Positions 1 to 5,605 of a DNA stretch of 5,695 nucleotides are shown here, piece by piece; the first letter of the stretch is position 1; each line of letters opens with the position of its first letter. The position numbers and the translations under genes were made by a program. The notes beneath the pieces were generated by a model. That model did no database searches and was not told where the DNA came from. It saw only the letters and a list, made by a program, of their open reading frames with translations. This DNA is from CAZXCQ01 sp964639275 (GTDB lineage Bacteria > Desulfobacterota > DSM-4660 > Desulfatiglandales > Desulfatiglandaceae), in the NCBI GenBank assembly GCA_964639275.1, contig CAZXCQ010000346.1:1-5695 (forward strand). Reading direction: 5' to 3'.

Positions 1-7
1 TCTCTGG

Positions 8-745
8 ATGGATAGTCTTCTTCCCCTGCTTCTCCTGGTGGTTCTGGGGATCATCTGGGAGGCGGCAGTCCACATCTGGGATATTCCGCCGTACATATTG
101 CCCTCACCCTCACGGATCATTCGGGTCATCTGGGAGCGATGGCATCTCCTGATCAGCAATTCACTGGTCACCCTGGGTGAGATCACCATCGGTTTTGTTG
201 TGGCACTGGTCGGGGGAGTCATACTGGCCCTGGCCATCCATTCATCCCGCATTGTCGAGCGGACCCTGCTCCCTCTCGTGATCACCTCCCAGACCATCCC
301 CGTATTCGCCATTGCCCCGCTCCTGATCCTGTGGTTCGGCTACGGGATGGGATCAAAGGTGGTGATGGCCGCCATCATCGTCTTTTTCCCGATTGTCATC
401 AACACCGTGGATGGCCTGCGATCCGCGGACCCGGACACCATCTCGCTCCTAAAGGTCCTGGAGGCAACACCCCGGCAGATCATGCTCAAGGTCAGGATCC
501 CCCAGGCCCTTCCCTTTGTGTTTTCGGGTCTCAAGATCGGTGTGGCAGTGAGCGTCATCGGTGCTGTCATCGGTGAGTGGGTGGGGGCGCGCGAGGGTCT
601 CGGGTACCTGATGATCCACGCCAATGCCCAGCTCCAGGTGGATCTGGTCTTTGCAGCCATTTTTTGTCTATCCGTCATGGGTGTAACCCTCTATGCCCTG
701 ATCGGTTTGCTTGAACGTCACGTGGTTCGCTGGCGAGGGGAGTAG
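8..745 (+). CDS. ABC transporter permease (SsuC/TauC/ThiX type)
   Basis: Inner-membrane subunit of an ABC importer; it forms the channel and couples to a cytoplasmic ATPase. The 245 residues are very hydrophobic, with about six membrane segments (roughly residues 3-22, 55-78, 86-108, 115-135, 172-192 and 212-236). The cytoplasmic ATPase-docking loop is visible as E152-A153-T154, then a basic stretch and L168-P169 (EATPRQIMLKV..PQALP), the usual EAA-loop pattern of BPD_transp_1 permeases. Length is normal for the SsuC/TauC/ThiX group (about 250). The binding-protein gene follows 32 bases after the stop, so the two are almost certainly one operon. Only seven bases precede the ATG and they hold no in-frame stop (ctc tgg), so the true start could lie upstream of the window. 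The missing ATPase gene is probably immediately upstream. The substrate cannot be read from the permease itself; the neighbouring binding protein points to a thiamine pyrimidine precursor. Confidence 0.9.
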   Translation: MDSLLPLLLLVVLGIIWEAAVHIWDIPPYILPSPSRIIRVIWERWHLLISNSLVTLGEITIGFVVALVGGVILALAIHSSRIVERTLLPLVITSQTIPVFAIAPLLILWFGYGMGSKVVMAAIIVFFPIVINTVDGLRSADPDTISLLKVLEATPRQIMLKVRIPQALPFVFSGLKIGVAVSVIGAVIGEWVGAREGLGYLMIHANAQLQVDLVFAAIFCLSVMGVTLYALIGLLERHVVRWRGE

Positions 746-763
746 CCGTGTACGAACCCAGTC

Positions 764-771
764 AAGGAGGT
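764..771 (+). promoter_or_regulatory. Strong Shine-Dalgarno site that decides the start of the binding protein
   Basis: AAGGAGGT is a near-full complement of the 16S rRNA 3' end and lies six bases before the GTG at 778. This favours 778 over the in-frame GTG at 748 for the substrate-binding protein. Starting at 778 also gives a proper signal peptide directly at the N-terminus. Confidence 0.75.
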
Positions 772-777
772 GTAGCC

Positions 778-1731
778 GTGAAGCCTTTAAAAACACAAAC
801 CATGCTTTGCCTGTTTCTCTTTATCGTCCTTGTTTGTCCGCTCTGTGCGGGGGCGGCCGCCAGGCAGGTGAGGTGTATGCTCGACTGGTTTCCCAACCCC
901 GATCATGTGCCGATCTATGTGGCCCAGGAGGCGGGGTATTTTGCCAAAGAGGGTCTGGACGTGGACCTGATCGTGCCGGCTGACCCCCACGATGCACTCA
1001 AGCTCGTGGCGGCGCAAAAGGTTGAATTCGCCATCAGCTACCAGCCCAGCGTCACCATCGCCCGATCAGAAGGGTTGCCCGTCATATCCATCGGCGCCCT
1101 GATCCAGCATCCCCTGAGCACCATCCTCTTTCTCAAGTCGAGCGGATTCAAGACCCCGGCGGACCTCAAGGGCCGAAAGATCGGTTATTCCATCGCCCCC
1201 CTCTATGAGGTCCTGTTTGAGGCCGTTGCCCAGAATGCGGGTCTCAAGCCTTCGGATTACACGCTGTACCGGGTGGGATTCAATCTGGTCCCCCCCCTGT
1301 TAACCGGACAGATGGATGCGGTGATCGGTGCCTTCCGCAACTACGAGGCCATTCAGATCGAATTGGAGGGGAAGGCCGTGGGGATCTTTCCGCTTGAAAA
1401 AAACGGGGTTCCGGATTTCTATGAACTGGTGATCATCACGAACTCCAGGAAGATAGGGCAAGACCCGGCCACTGTCAGGGGGTTTATGCGGGGGCTTTCA
1501 AGGGGCATACAAGAGACTTTGGGGCACCCCGACAAGGCCTTTGAGATCTTTCTGAAAAAGCACGCCGACCTCAGAGACGAATTGAACCGGAGATCCTTTG
1601 AGGCGACCCTGCCCTTTTTTAAAGGAAGCCCCCGTCAGGAAGCCGAACGATGGGAGAAATTCCAGGAATTTATGCTCGAAAAGGGCCTCATCAAGAAGGC
1701 CTCACCGATCAATGAGCTTGTCTGGGAATAG
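778..1731 (+). CDS. ABC transporter substrate-binding protein, NMT1/THI5-like (ThiY-like)
   Basis: Exported ligand-binding subunit of the importer whose permease lies just upstream. From GTG 778 it has 317 residues. K2 and K5 precede a hydrophobic core (about residues 9-23), then likely signal-peptidase sites after A26 or A28; no lipobox is apparent. The mature part opens with LDWFPNPDHVPIYVAQEAG (L35-G53), the hallmark start of NMT1/THI5 pyrimidine-precursor binding proteins. Further family matches are a GYF..EGLDVDL segment, P..DALKLVA, EFAISY and AR.EGLPV in the first lobe, then DLKGRKIGYS and a MDAVIGAF..YE segment in the second. In characterised relatives (ThiY of the ThiXYZ importer) the ligand is formyl-aminopyrimidine, a thiamine degradation product. 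Riboflavin- or other heterocycle-binding relatives share this fold, so the ligand is inferred at class level only. An alternative GTG start at 748 would add ten residues ahead of the signal peptide and is less likely. Confidence 0.85.
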   Translation: MKPLKTQTMLCLFLFIVLVCPLCAGAAARQVRCMLDWFPNPDHVPIYVAQEAGYFAKEGLDVDLIVPADPHDALKLVAAQKVEFAISYQPSVTIARSEGLPVISIGALIQHPLSTILFLKSSGFKTPADLKGRKIGYSIAPLYEVLFEAVAQNAGLKPSDYTLYRVGFNLVPPLLTGQMDAVIGAFRNYEAIQIELEGKAVGIFPLEKNGVPDFYELVIITNSRKIGQDPATVRGFMRGLSRGIQETLGHPDKAFEIFLKKHADLRDELNRRSFEATLPFFKGSPRQEAERWEKFQEFMLEKGLIKKASPINELVWE

Positions 1732-1763
1732 GGCAGGCGCGAAAATTGTGGTTAAGTAGAGAC

Positions 1764-1793
1764 TTGACAACAAACAGTCAGAGCGTCTATCTA
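1764..1793 (+). promoter_or_regulatory. Candidate sigma70-type promoter for the AOR gene
   Basis: A perfect -35 hexamer TTGACA (1764-1769) is followed after 18 bases by TATCTA (1788-1793), which matches the -10 consensus at only three of six positions. TATTAT at 1792-1797 is a better -10, but at 22 bases the spacing is too long. The site sits in the 147-base gap between the binding-protein stop and the AOR start, where a new transcription unit is expected. It would give a 5' leader of roughly 75-80 bases. The -35 is convincing and the -10 is weak. Confidence 0.4.
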
Positions 1794-1807
1794 TTATCCA
1801 TGTGTCA

Positions 1808-1850
1808 CGGTCTTAGGCCGCTGCCCGGTTTGGAATCCGGTCATGAACCG
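1808..1850 (+). other. Small dyads in the AOR leader
   Basis: Three short potential stems lie between the candidate promoter and the AOR ribosome site. CGGTC-TTA-GGCCG (1808-1820) has one G-U pair. CCGG (1825-1828) can pair with CCGG (1837-1840). CGGTT (1826-1830) can pair with AACCG (1846-1850). The last two are mutually exclusive. No T tract follows, so this is not an obvious terminator. I cannot match it to a known riboswitch by eye, and stems this short may be chance. Confidence 0.25.
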
Positions 1851-1878
1851 TTAACCCCTAAAGGATAAGGAGAAAGCA

Positions 1879-3561
1879 ATGAAGATTCTGAAAGTGGACA
1901 TGACACAAGGCAAGATTGAGTCGATGCCCGTGCCCGAAGGCAAGGTCCTTGGGGGCCGGGGAATGATCGACTACCTGATGACGGAGTATGGTTCGGCCAC
2001 GGCTCACCCCCTTTCGCCAGAGGCCCTGTTTGTAACGGCGATCGGGATTCTGGGCGGGAGCGCCGCGCCCAATGCCCACCGAATTTCAGTGGGCGGGAAG
2101 AGCCCGTTGACAGGGGGGATCAAGGAGGCCAATGCCGGAGGGAATGCCGGGCAAAAGCTGGGCCGTCTGGGTATCCAGGCCCTGATGGTTGAAGGAAGCT
2201 CCGATGAATGGCAGGTCCTAAAGTTAACCGCCGAAGGGGCAAGCCTTGAACCTGCCGGAGACATTGTCGGGCTGAAGAACTATGCCGCATGCGAAAAGCT
2301 CCGTGGACGCTATGGGGATAAGGTCGGCATCATCATCATCGGTCGCGCCGGGGAGATGAAGATGTCTAACTCGAGCGTGGCCATCACAGACCCCGAAGGC
2401 AGGCCTGCCCGCCACTGCGGCCGGGGAGGTGTCGGGGCCATCATGGGCGCCAAGGGTCTTAAAGCAATCGTTGTGGATGACTCTGGCGGTGAACTGCGTA
2501 AGCCTGTCAACGAAGAGGCATTTAAGGCGGCAGTCAAGGCGTGTGCCGAGGCGATCCGCACCGGGCCTTTTACCGAGGCATTTCATACCTTTGGAACGCC
2601 GATGTTTATTGAGGCGGACAATGAACGCGGCAGTCTACCCACCTACAATCATCGGAAGGGCTCCTTTGAGGATGAGAAGCGGCAAAAGGTCAATGCCAAC
2701 GCCATCCACGAGACCAACCAGGCCAGGGTGGGGAATACCGGGTGCGGTCATACCTGTATGCCGGGCTGTGTCATCCAGTGTTCCCCCATGTTTTTTGACA
2801 AGGATGGCAACTATGTCACCAGCGGATTTGAATATGAGACACTGGCGATGTTTGGACCCAACCTGGGAGTCGATGACCTGGATGCCATTGCCAGGATGGA
2901 CCGTGCCTGTGACGAATACGGCCTCGACACCATCGAGACCGGCTGTACCATCGGACTCTTGAACGACGCTGGCCTCTTTGAATTTGGGGATGCGGCCGGG
3001 GCCGAGGCCCTGATCGATGAGATTGGTCAGGGGACCCATCTGGGGAGGATCGTCGGGAGCGGAACAGCCAATGCGGCAAAGGTCCTGGGCATCGATCGCG
3101 TCCCGGCCTGCAAAGGTCAGGGGATCCCGGCCCATGCGGCGCGTTCTTCAAAGGGATGGGCCATCGCTTATACATCGAGCCCCCAGGGTGCCGATCATAC
3201 CGCCGGTGTTGTCCTGGACGAGCCCCTGGCCAAAGAAGGGCAGGTGGAAAGGGGCAGGCAGTCGCAGATCCTCACGGCCGCCTTTGACGCCACCGGGCTT
3301 TGCATGTTCACCTTTTTGACCGAAGCCTTTGGAATTATCACCGCCATGATCAATGCCCTCACGGGGAGCAATCTCTCCGAGGACGATTATGTGCAGATGG
3401 GGAAAGACATGCTAAAGCAGGAGAGGGCCTTCAACCTCAAGGCGGGTATCGGACCGGAGGCGGACAGGCTGCCCGACTGGATGAGGACCGAGCCGCTACC
3501 CCCCACCAATGCGGTATTTGATGTCCCGCAGGAAGAAATTGATGATTTCTGGAATTTCTAG
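1879..3561 (+). CDS. Aldehyde:ferredoxin oxidoreductase family (tungsten/Mo bis-pterin enzyme)
   Basis: Cytoplasmic AOR-family oxidoreductase. Characterised members oxidise aldehydes to carboxylic acids (or run the reverse) with ferredoxin, using a tungsten bis-pyranopterin and one Fe-S cluster. N-terminal AOR domain: GGRG (residues 26-29), then R68-ISVGGKSPLTGG and N85-AGGNAG, the conserved pterin/phosphate contacts. C-terminal domains: both DXXGL(C/D) pterin motifs are intact, D345-EYGLD350 and D470-ATGLC475. The region around E318-Y-E320-T and the GADH motif ending at H440 correspond to the active-site Glu and His areas. Cluster ligands should be C289, C293, C297 and/or C301, with C475 as the distal ligand. 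The spacing is CX3CX3CX3C, not the CX2CX3C of the Pyrococcus AOR. At 560 residues it is somewhat shorter than archaeal AOR (about 605). The start has AAGGAG (1867-1872) six bases upstream. A MoaD-like gene follows. The subfamily and aldehyde substrate cannot be assigned; no signal peptide or membrane segment is seen. Confidence 0.95.
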   Translation: MKILKVDMTQGKIESMPVPEGKVLGGRGMIDYLMTEYGSATAHPLSPEALFVTAIGILGGSAAPNAHRISVGGKSPLTGGIKEANAGGNAGQKLGRLGIQALMVEGSSDEWQVLKLTAEGASLEPAGDIVGLKNYAACEKLRGRYGDKVGIIIIGRAGEMKMSNSSVAITDPEGRPARHCGRGGVGAIMGAKGLKAIVVDDSGGELRKPVNEEAFKAAVKACAEAIRTGPFTEAFHTFGTPMFIEADNERGSLPTYNHRKGSFEDEKRQKVNANAIHETNQARVGNTGCGHTCMPGCVIQCSPMFFDKDGNYVTSGFEYETLAMFGPNLGVDDLDAIARMDRACDEYGLDTIETGCTIGLLNDAGLFEFGDAAGAEALIDEIGQGTHLGRIVGSGTANAAKVLGIDRVPACKGQGIPAHAARSSKGWAIAYTSSPQGADHTAGVVLDEPLAKEGQVERGRQSQILTAAFDATGLCMFTFLTEAFGIITAMINALTGSNLSEDDYVQMGKDMLKQERAFNLKAGIGPEADRLPDWMRTEPLPPTNAVFDVPQEEIDDFWNF

Positions 3562-3582
3562 GTAGATTTTGAAATCCACAAT

Positions 3583-3654
3583 AAGGCCCGCCAGGTCCCG
3601 ATCAAGGATGGGATGCCAAAGGGGTTCCTTCCGAAAACGCGGGGGGCGGGCCTT
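3583..3654 (+). repeat. Inverted-repeat element between the AOR and moaD-like genes
   Basis: A perfect 10-base inverted repeat, AAGGCCCGCC (3583-3592) and GGCGGGCCTT (3645-3654), frames most of the spacer. After an internal loop the stem can continue with CCCG (3597-3600) pairing CGGG (3640-3643). A small hairpin AAGG-GGTT-CCTT (3619-3630) fits in the apical loop. No T run follows; the next homopolymer is nine A (3671-3679). A classical intrinsic terminator is therefore unlikely, and an RNA processing, stability or attenuation element is more plausible. The pairing is seen in the sequence; the function is inferred. Confidence 0.5.
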
Positions 3655-3689
3655 GACTTATACCGGCCGCAAAAAAAAAGAGATCGGTC

Positions 3690-3929
3690 ATGGTGATTGA
3701 GTTACAGATCGCCTCCATTCTCCGTCAAAAGATCCCCCCCTCCGACAAAGATCTGGGTGGCGACAAATGGGACATACCCGAAGAGACCAGCGTGGCCGGT
3801 CTATTGGAAATGCTCAACCTGACCCACATCCCTGTCATCCTGATGCTCAACGGCCGTCAGGGAAATAGAGACACGATCTTGAAAGAAAATGACGTCTTAA
3901 AGATCTTTTCAGCGGTCAGCGGGGGTTGA
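3690..3929 (+). CDS. MoaD/ThiS-family small sulfur carrier protein
   Basis: A small ubiquitin-fold protein of 79 residues, a typical MoaD length. In this family the C-terminal Gly-Gly is adenylated by a MoeB/ThiF-type enzyme and converted to a thiocarboxylate that donates sulfur. For MoaD the acceptor is the molybdopterin dithiolene, made in complex with MoaE. Visible here: an N-terminal beta-strand segment (VIELQIASILR), an IPEETSVAGLLEML turn and helix, the conserved LNGR segment (about residues 54-57), then D-x-x-LKENDVLKIF and the terminal SAVSGG. The usual Pro-Pro before VxGG is replaced by Ser-Ala. It starts 128 bases after the AOR stop with no clear promoter between, so co-transcription is likely and it may supply the AOR pterin cofactor. 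The ribosome site is weak (AGAGAT, 3679-3684, after nine A). A ThiS-type or other sulfur-carrier role cannot be excluded, since no MoaE or activating enzyme is in the window. Confidence 0.85.
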   Translation: MVIELQIASILRQKIPPSDKDLGGDKWDIPEETSVAGLLEMLNLTHIPVILMLNGRQGNRDTILKENDVLKIFSAVSGG

Positions 3930-4031
3930 TTCTCAACTCGTGCTGGATCCAGATCAGGATTTCTCCACACCCGTTTCCACAGCACATGCCTCATGCCAAT
4001 GCATCGCCAAAAACCCTTATCTCCCTTGCCC

Positions 4032-4063
4032 CTTCAGCCGATAGCTAATCGCAGTGGCTGAAG
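4032..4063 (+). terminator. Dyad downstream of the moaD-like gene, possible weak terminator
   Basis: CTTCAGCC (4032-4039) and GGCTGAAG (4056-4063) are a perfect 8-base inverted repeat with a 16-base loop. It lies about 100 bases past the moaD-like stop and is followed by a pyrimidine-rich stretch (ttctcttctta, 4071-4081). The T tract is interrupted and not adjacent to the stem, so termination efficiency is doubtful. An operator for the downstream toxin-antitoxin unit is the alternative reading. The rest of 3930-4141 shows no gene. Confidence 0.35.
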
Positions 4064-4090
4064 AGCCCGTTCTCTTCTTATGTATCAGTA

Positions 4091-4119
4091 TTGTATTTTC
4101 TTGTTCTGTATGGTTAAAT
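4091..4119 (+). promoter_or_regulatory. Weak candidate promoter of the toxin-antitoxin operon
   Basis: TTGTAT (4091-4096) is followed after 17 bases by TTAAAT (4114-4119). The matches to the -35 and -10 consensus are three and four of six. The region is AT-rich compared with its surroundings and ends just before the GGAGG ribosome site (4130-4134) of the antitoxin, as expected for a short leader. The assignment rests on position more than on sequence. Confidence 0.3.
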
Positions 4120-4141
4120 AGTCCCGTAAAGGAGGAGCATT

Positions 4142-4375
4142 ATGGTGACAACAAATGACAGAGTTATTGAAGAAGCCCTATCCCTTCCAGCAGATGTCCG
4201 TCTAAGCTTGGTTGAGAAGCTTCTGACGAGCCTCAACCTTCCAATCGATGAGGAAATCGATCGCCTTTGGGCAGAAGAAGCGGAACGTCGCCTGTCGCAA
4301 ATTGAGAAGGGCAAGACTAAGCTGATCCCCGGTGATGAAGTTTTCGGCAGAATCCGAGCAAAGCATGTAAAATGA
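4142..4375 (+). CDS. Type II antitoxin, addiction-module component (Pfam09720/TIGR02574-like)
   Basis: A 77-residue acidic, largely helical protein that should bind and neutralise the toxin encoded directly after it, and commonly represses its own promoter. Its pattern fits the addiction-module component family along its whole length: an N-terminal EEALSLPADVRLSLVEKLL helix with a following SL, a central W-A-E-E-A-E-R-R-L segment (about residues 43-51), and a C-terminal KGKTKLIPGDEVFGRIR tail. Length is typical for the family. The start has a strong ribosome site (AAAGGAGGA, 4128-4136) and ATG at 4142. The stop TGA (4373-4375) overlaps the toxin ATG at 4372 by four bases, so translation of the two is probably coupled. 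Base composition is less GC-rich than the AOR gene, which fits an acquired module. Confidence 0.85.
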   Translation: MVTTNDRVIEEALSLPADVRLSLVEKLLTSLNLPIDEEIDRLWAEEAERRLSQIEKGKTKLIPGDEVFGRIRAKHVK

Positions 4376-4662
4376 GATTTTATTTCCACGAATACGCGGA
4401 AACTGAGTTTGACAGGGCTGTTAAGTACTATGAGGATTGCCGGCATGGCCTCGGCATCGAGTTTGCCCAAGAGGTCTATGCGACAATTGACCGCATTATC
4501 CAATACCCTGAGGCATGGTCGCCAATGTCCAAGAACACCCGTCGCTGCCTTGTCAACCGATTTCCTTTTGGCGTCATTTATCAAGTCAAGTCTAACTCTA
4601 TTCGCATAATCGCGGTTGCCGATCTTCGACGTCGCCCAGATTATTGGCTGGATCGAGAGTGA
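4372..4662 (+). CDS. Type II toxin, RelE/ParE family
   Basis: A 96-residue basic protein of the RelE/ParE superfamily. Members either cleave mRNA on the ribosome (RelE-like) or poison DNA gyrase (ParE-like), and the sequence alone does not settle which. Family features are the opening strand and helix (FYFHEYAETEFDRAVKYYE), a GLGIEFAQEV segment, a YPEAW loop, RRCLVNRFPFGVIYQV in the central sheet, and the C-terminal IIAVADLRRRPDYWLDR, which is near-diagnostic for the ParE-like branch paired with Pfam09720 antitoxins. It is full length with no break, so the module may be active. It begins inside the antitoxin stop (ATGA overlap) and has no strong ribosome site of its own, implying coupled translation. 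It converges on the iron-sulfur flavoprotein gene, with 130 bases between the stops. Confidence 0.88.
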   Translation: MRFYFHEYAETEFDRAVKYYEDCRHGLGIEFAQEVYATIDRIIQYPEAWSPMSKNTRRCLVNRFPFGVIYQVKSNSIRIIAVADLRRRPDYWLDRE

Positions 4663-4702
4663 GCAGAACAAGCAAGTGGAGGAAACGGCTTTTCTCTCGC
4701 GG

Positions 4703-4727
4703 TTCAAGCGATTCACGCTTTCTTGAA
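4703..4727. terminator. Small dyad between convergent genes, possible terminator
   Basis: TTCAAG (4703-4708) and CTTGAA (4722-4727) are inverted repeats. An alternative, tighter hairpin within them is AAGCG-ATTCA-CGCTT (4706-4720). The site lies in the 130-base gap where the plus-strand toxin and minus-strand flavoprotein genes converge, where a terminator would be useful. There is no adjacent T run on either strand, so confidence is low. I see nothing else in 4663-4792. Confidence 0.2.
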
Positions 4728-4792
4728 ATCCCTGCTGAATATTGAGTATTTAAGGTCTCAACCCGCCCCTATTCGCCTGCCCTTTAGCCCAC

Positions 4793-5452
4793 TTACGTCA
4801 TATCCGAGGTGTTGTTCCCCTTCATTTTTCCCGCAATTCTGATCATGCGATTGATCAGGACTTCCATTGATCTGTTGGCAAATTCATCCTCAAGCACCCC
4901 GAGTTTTAAATCCCGTTCAAAGATTCCCGTGCCCCCCCGGGATGCAAGGGCAGGCGCCCCCCATGGACAGCCAAGCCCCGTTCCTACCGGAATCATCTCG
5001 TAGGTCATAAATCCATATACAATGCTCAGAAGCGTTGTCTCCAGACCTCCGTGTCGGAACCACCCGACACCCAGGGCGCCCCCTATCTTGTCGGTCAGGC
5101 GGCCCTTGTAGTAGTTGCCATGGGCGAATACCCTCAACCGATCCAGAAAAGCGGCCATATACCCGGAAAGCCTTGCAACATAGACCGGTGAAGCCAAAAG
5201 GAGGGCGTCGGCTTCGAGGACTAAAGGATATATTTCATCCATGGCATCCTGTTGAGCGCAGGGTTTTCCTTGTTTTTGTTTGGTGAGACACCAATTGCAG
5301 TGAATACAGTCGGATATTTTCTTCCCGGCCAGCGAAACCCTTCGAGTTGAAACACCCTCCGAAGAGCCTGCAAATTCCAAGGCCTTCTTCAAAAATGTCT
5401 CTGTATTTCCATCCTTGATAGGACTTCCACTTACGCCTAAAATATGGATCAT
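4793..5452 (-). CDS. Iron-sulfur flavoprotein (NAD(P)H-dependent FMN reductase/flavodoxin-like)
   Basis: Cytoplasmic electron-transfer flavoprotein of the flavodoxin-like superfamily. From ATG at 5452 it has 219 residues. The N-terminus ILGVSGSPIKDGNTE is the FMN-phosphate loop. The cysteines C49, C52, C55 and C65 form CX2CX2CX9C, the compact 4Fe-4S motif of iron-sulfur flavoproteins, with a slightly longer last gap than in the Methanosarcina protein. ASPVYVARLSGYMAAFLDR is the second flavin-binding segment, followed by the KIGGALGVGW..HGGLETTL stretch common in the family. Known members take electrons from ferredoxin or reduce O2/H2O2 in anaerobes; the partner here is unknown. An upstream in-frame ATG (5470) adds six residues, but its nearest GGAG is too far away. 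The 5452 start has AGGGGGA six bases before it and matches the usual family N-terminus. Divergent sequence lies upstream, so it is probably monocistronic. Confidence 0.88.
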   Translation of the reverse strand: MIHILGVSGSPIKDGNTETFLKKALEFAGSSEGVSTRRVSLAGKKISDCIHCNWCLTKQKQGKPCAQQDAMDEIYPLVLEADALLLASPVYVARLSGYMAAFLDRLRVFAHGNYYKGRLTDKIGGALGVGWFRHGGLETTLLSIVYGFMTYEMIPVGTGLGCPWGAPALASRGGTGIFERDLKLGVLEDEFANRSMEVLINRMIRIAGKMKGNNTSDMT

Positions 5453-5458
5453 CTTTGT

Positions 5459-5465
5459 TCCCCCT
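5459..5465 (-). promoter_or_regulatory. Ribosome binding site that decides the flavoprotein start
   Basis: On the minus strand AGGGGGA precedes the ATG at 5452-5450 by six bases. The alternative ATG at 5470-5468 has only an AGGAG about 16 bases upstream. This, together with the conserved family N-terminus, supports the shorter protein. Confidence 0.6.
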
Positions 5466-5503
5466 TTCATAGAGATAATGAAGGTTCTCCTATCAATTTA
5501 ATG

Positions 5504-5532
5504 ACTATACCTTCTTGCAGGCTGCGAGACAA
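5504..5532 (-). promoter_or_regulatory. Candidate sigma70-type promoter of the iron-sulfur flavoprotein gene
   Basis: Read on the minus strand, TTGTCT (5532-5527) and TATAGT (5509-5504) are separated by exactly 17 bases and match consensus at four and five of six positions. Transcription would start near 5497, giving a leader of about 45 bases before the ATG at 5452. This is the best promoter match in the window. Confidence 0.5.
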
Positions 5533-5605
5533 TCCATAAGAAGATGGGAAACTGATGCACGGGCAGGGTCATCCGTGGGAACATGAGGGTCAGGTCTTCA
5601 TTCTT

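Noticed and set aside
340..678. Minus-strand open frame opposite the permease
   Set aside because: The plus-strand frame has clear membrane segments and the EAA loop; the antisense product has no family features.
748..777. Ten-residue N-terminal extension of the binding protein from GTG 748
   Set aside because: The GTG at 778 has a near-perfect ribosome site and places the signal peptide at the N-terminus. The extension is noted as an alternative only.
2224..3175. Several long open frames on both strands inside the AOR gene (for example 2429-2962 plus, 2635-3135 minus)
   Set aside because: The AOR reading frame carries all expected motifs across this span. The alternatives are arginine/proline-rich products of GC-rich codons in the wrong frame.
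3671..3679. Run of nine A as a terminator tail or programmed slippage site
   Set aside because: It is not within a coding frame, and on the plus strand it is A rather than T. It more likely just forms an unstructured ribosome landing region before the moaD-like start.
4114..4716. A 200-codon open frame on the minus strand covering the toxin-antitoxin pair
   Set aside because: It is antisense to two genes that match known families along their full length, and its own translation shows no recognisable domain. It is a shadow frame.
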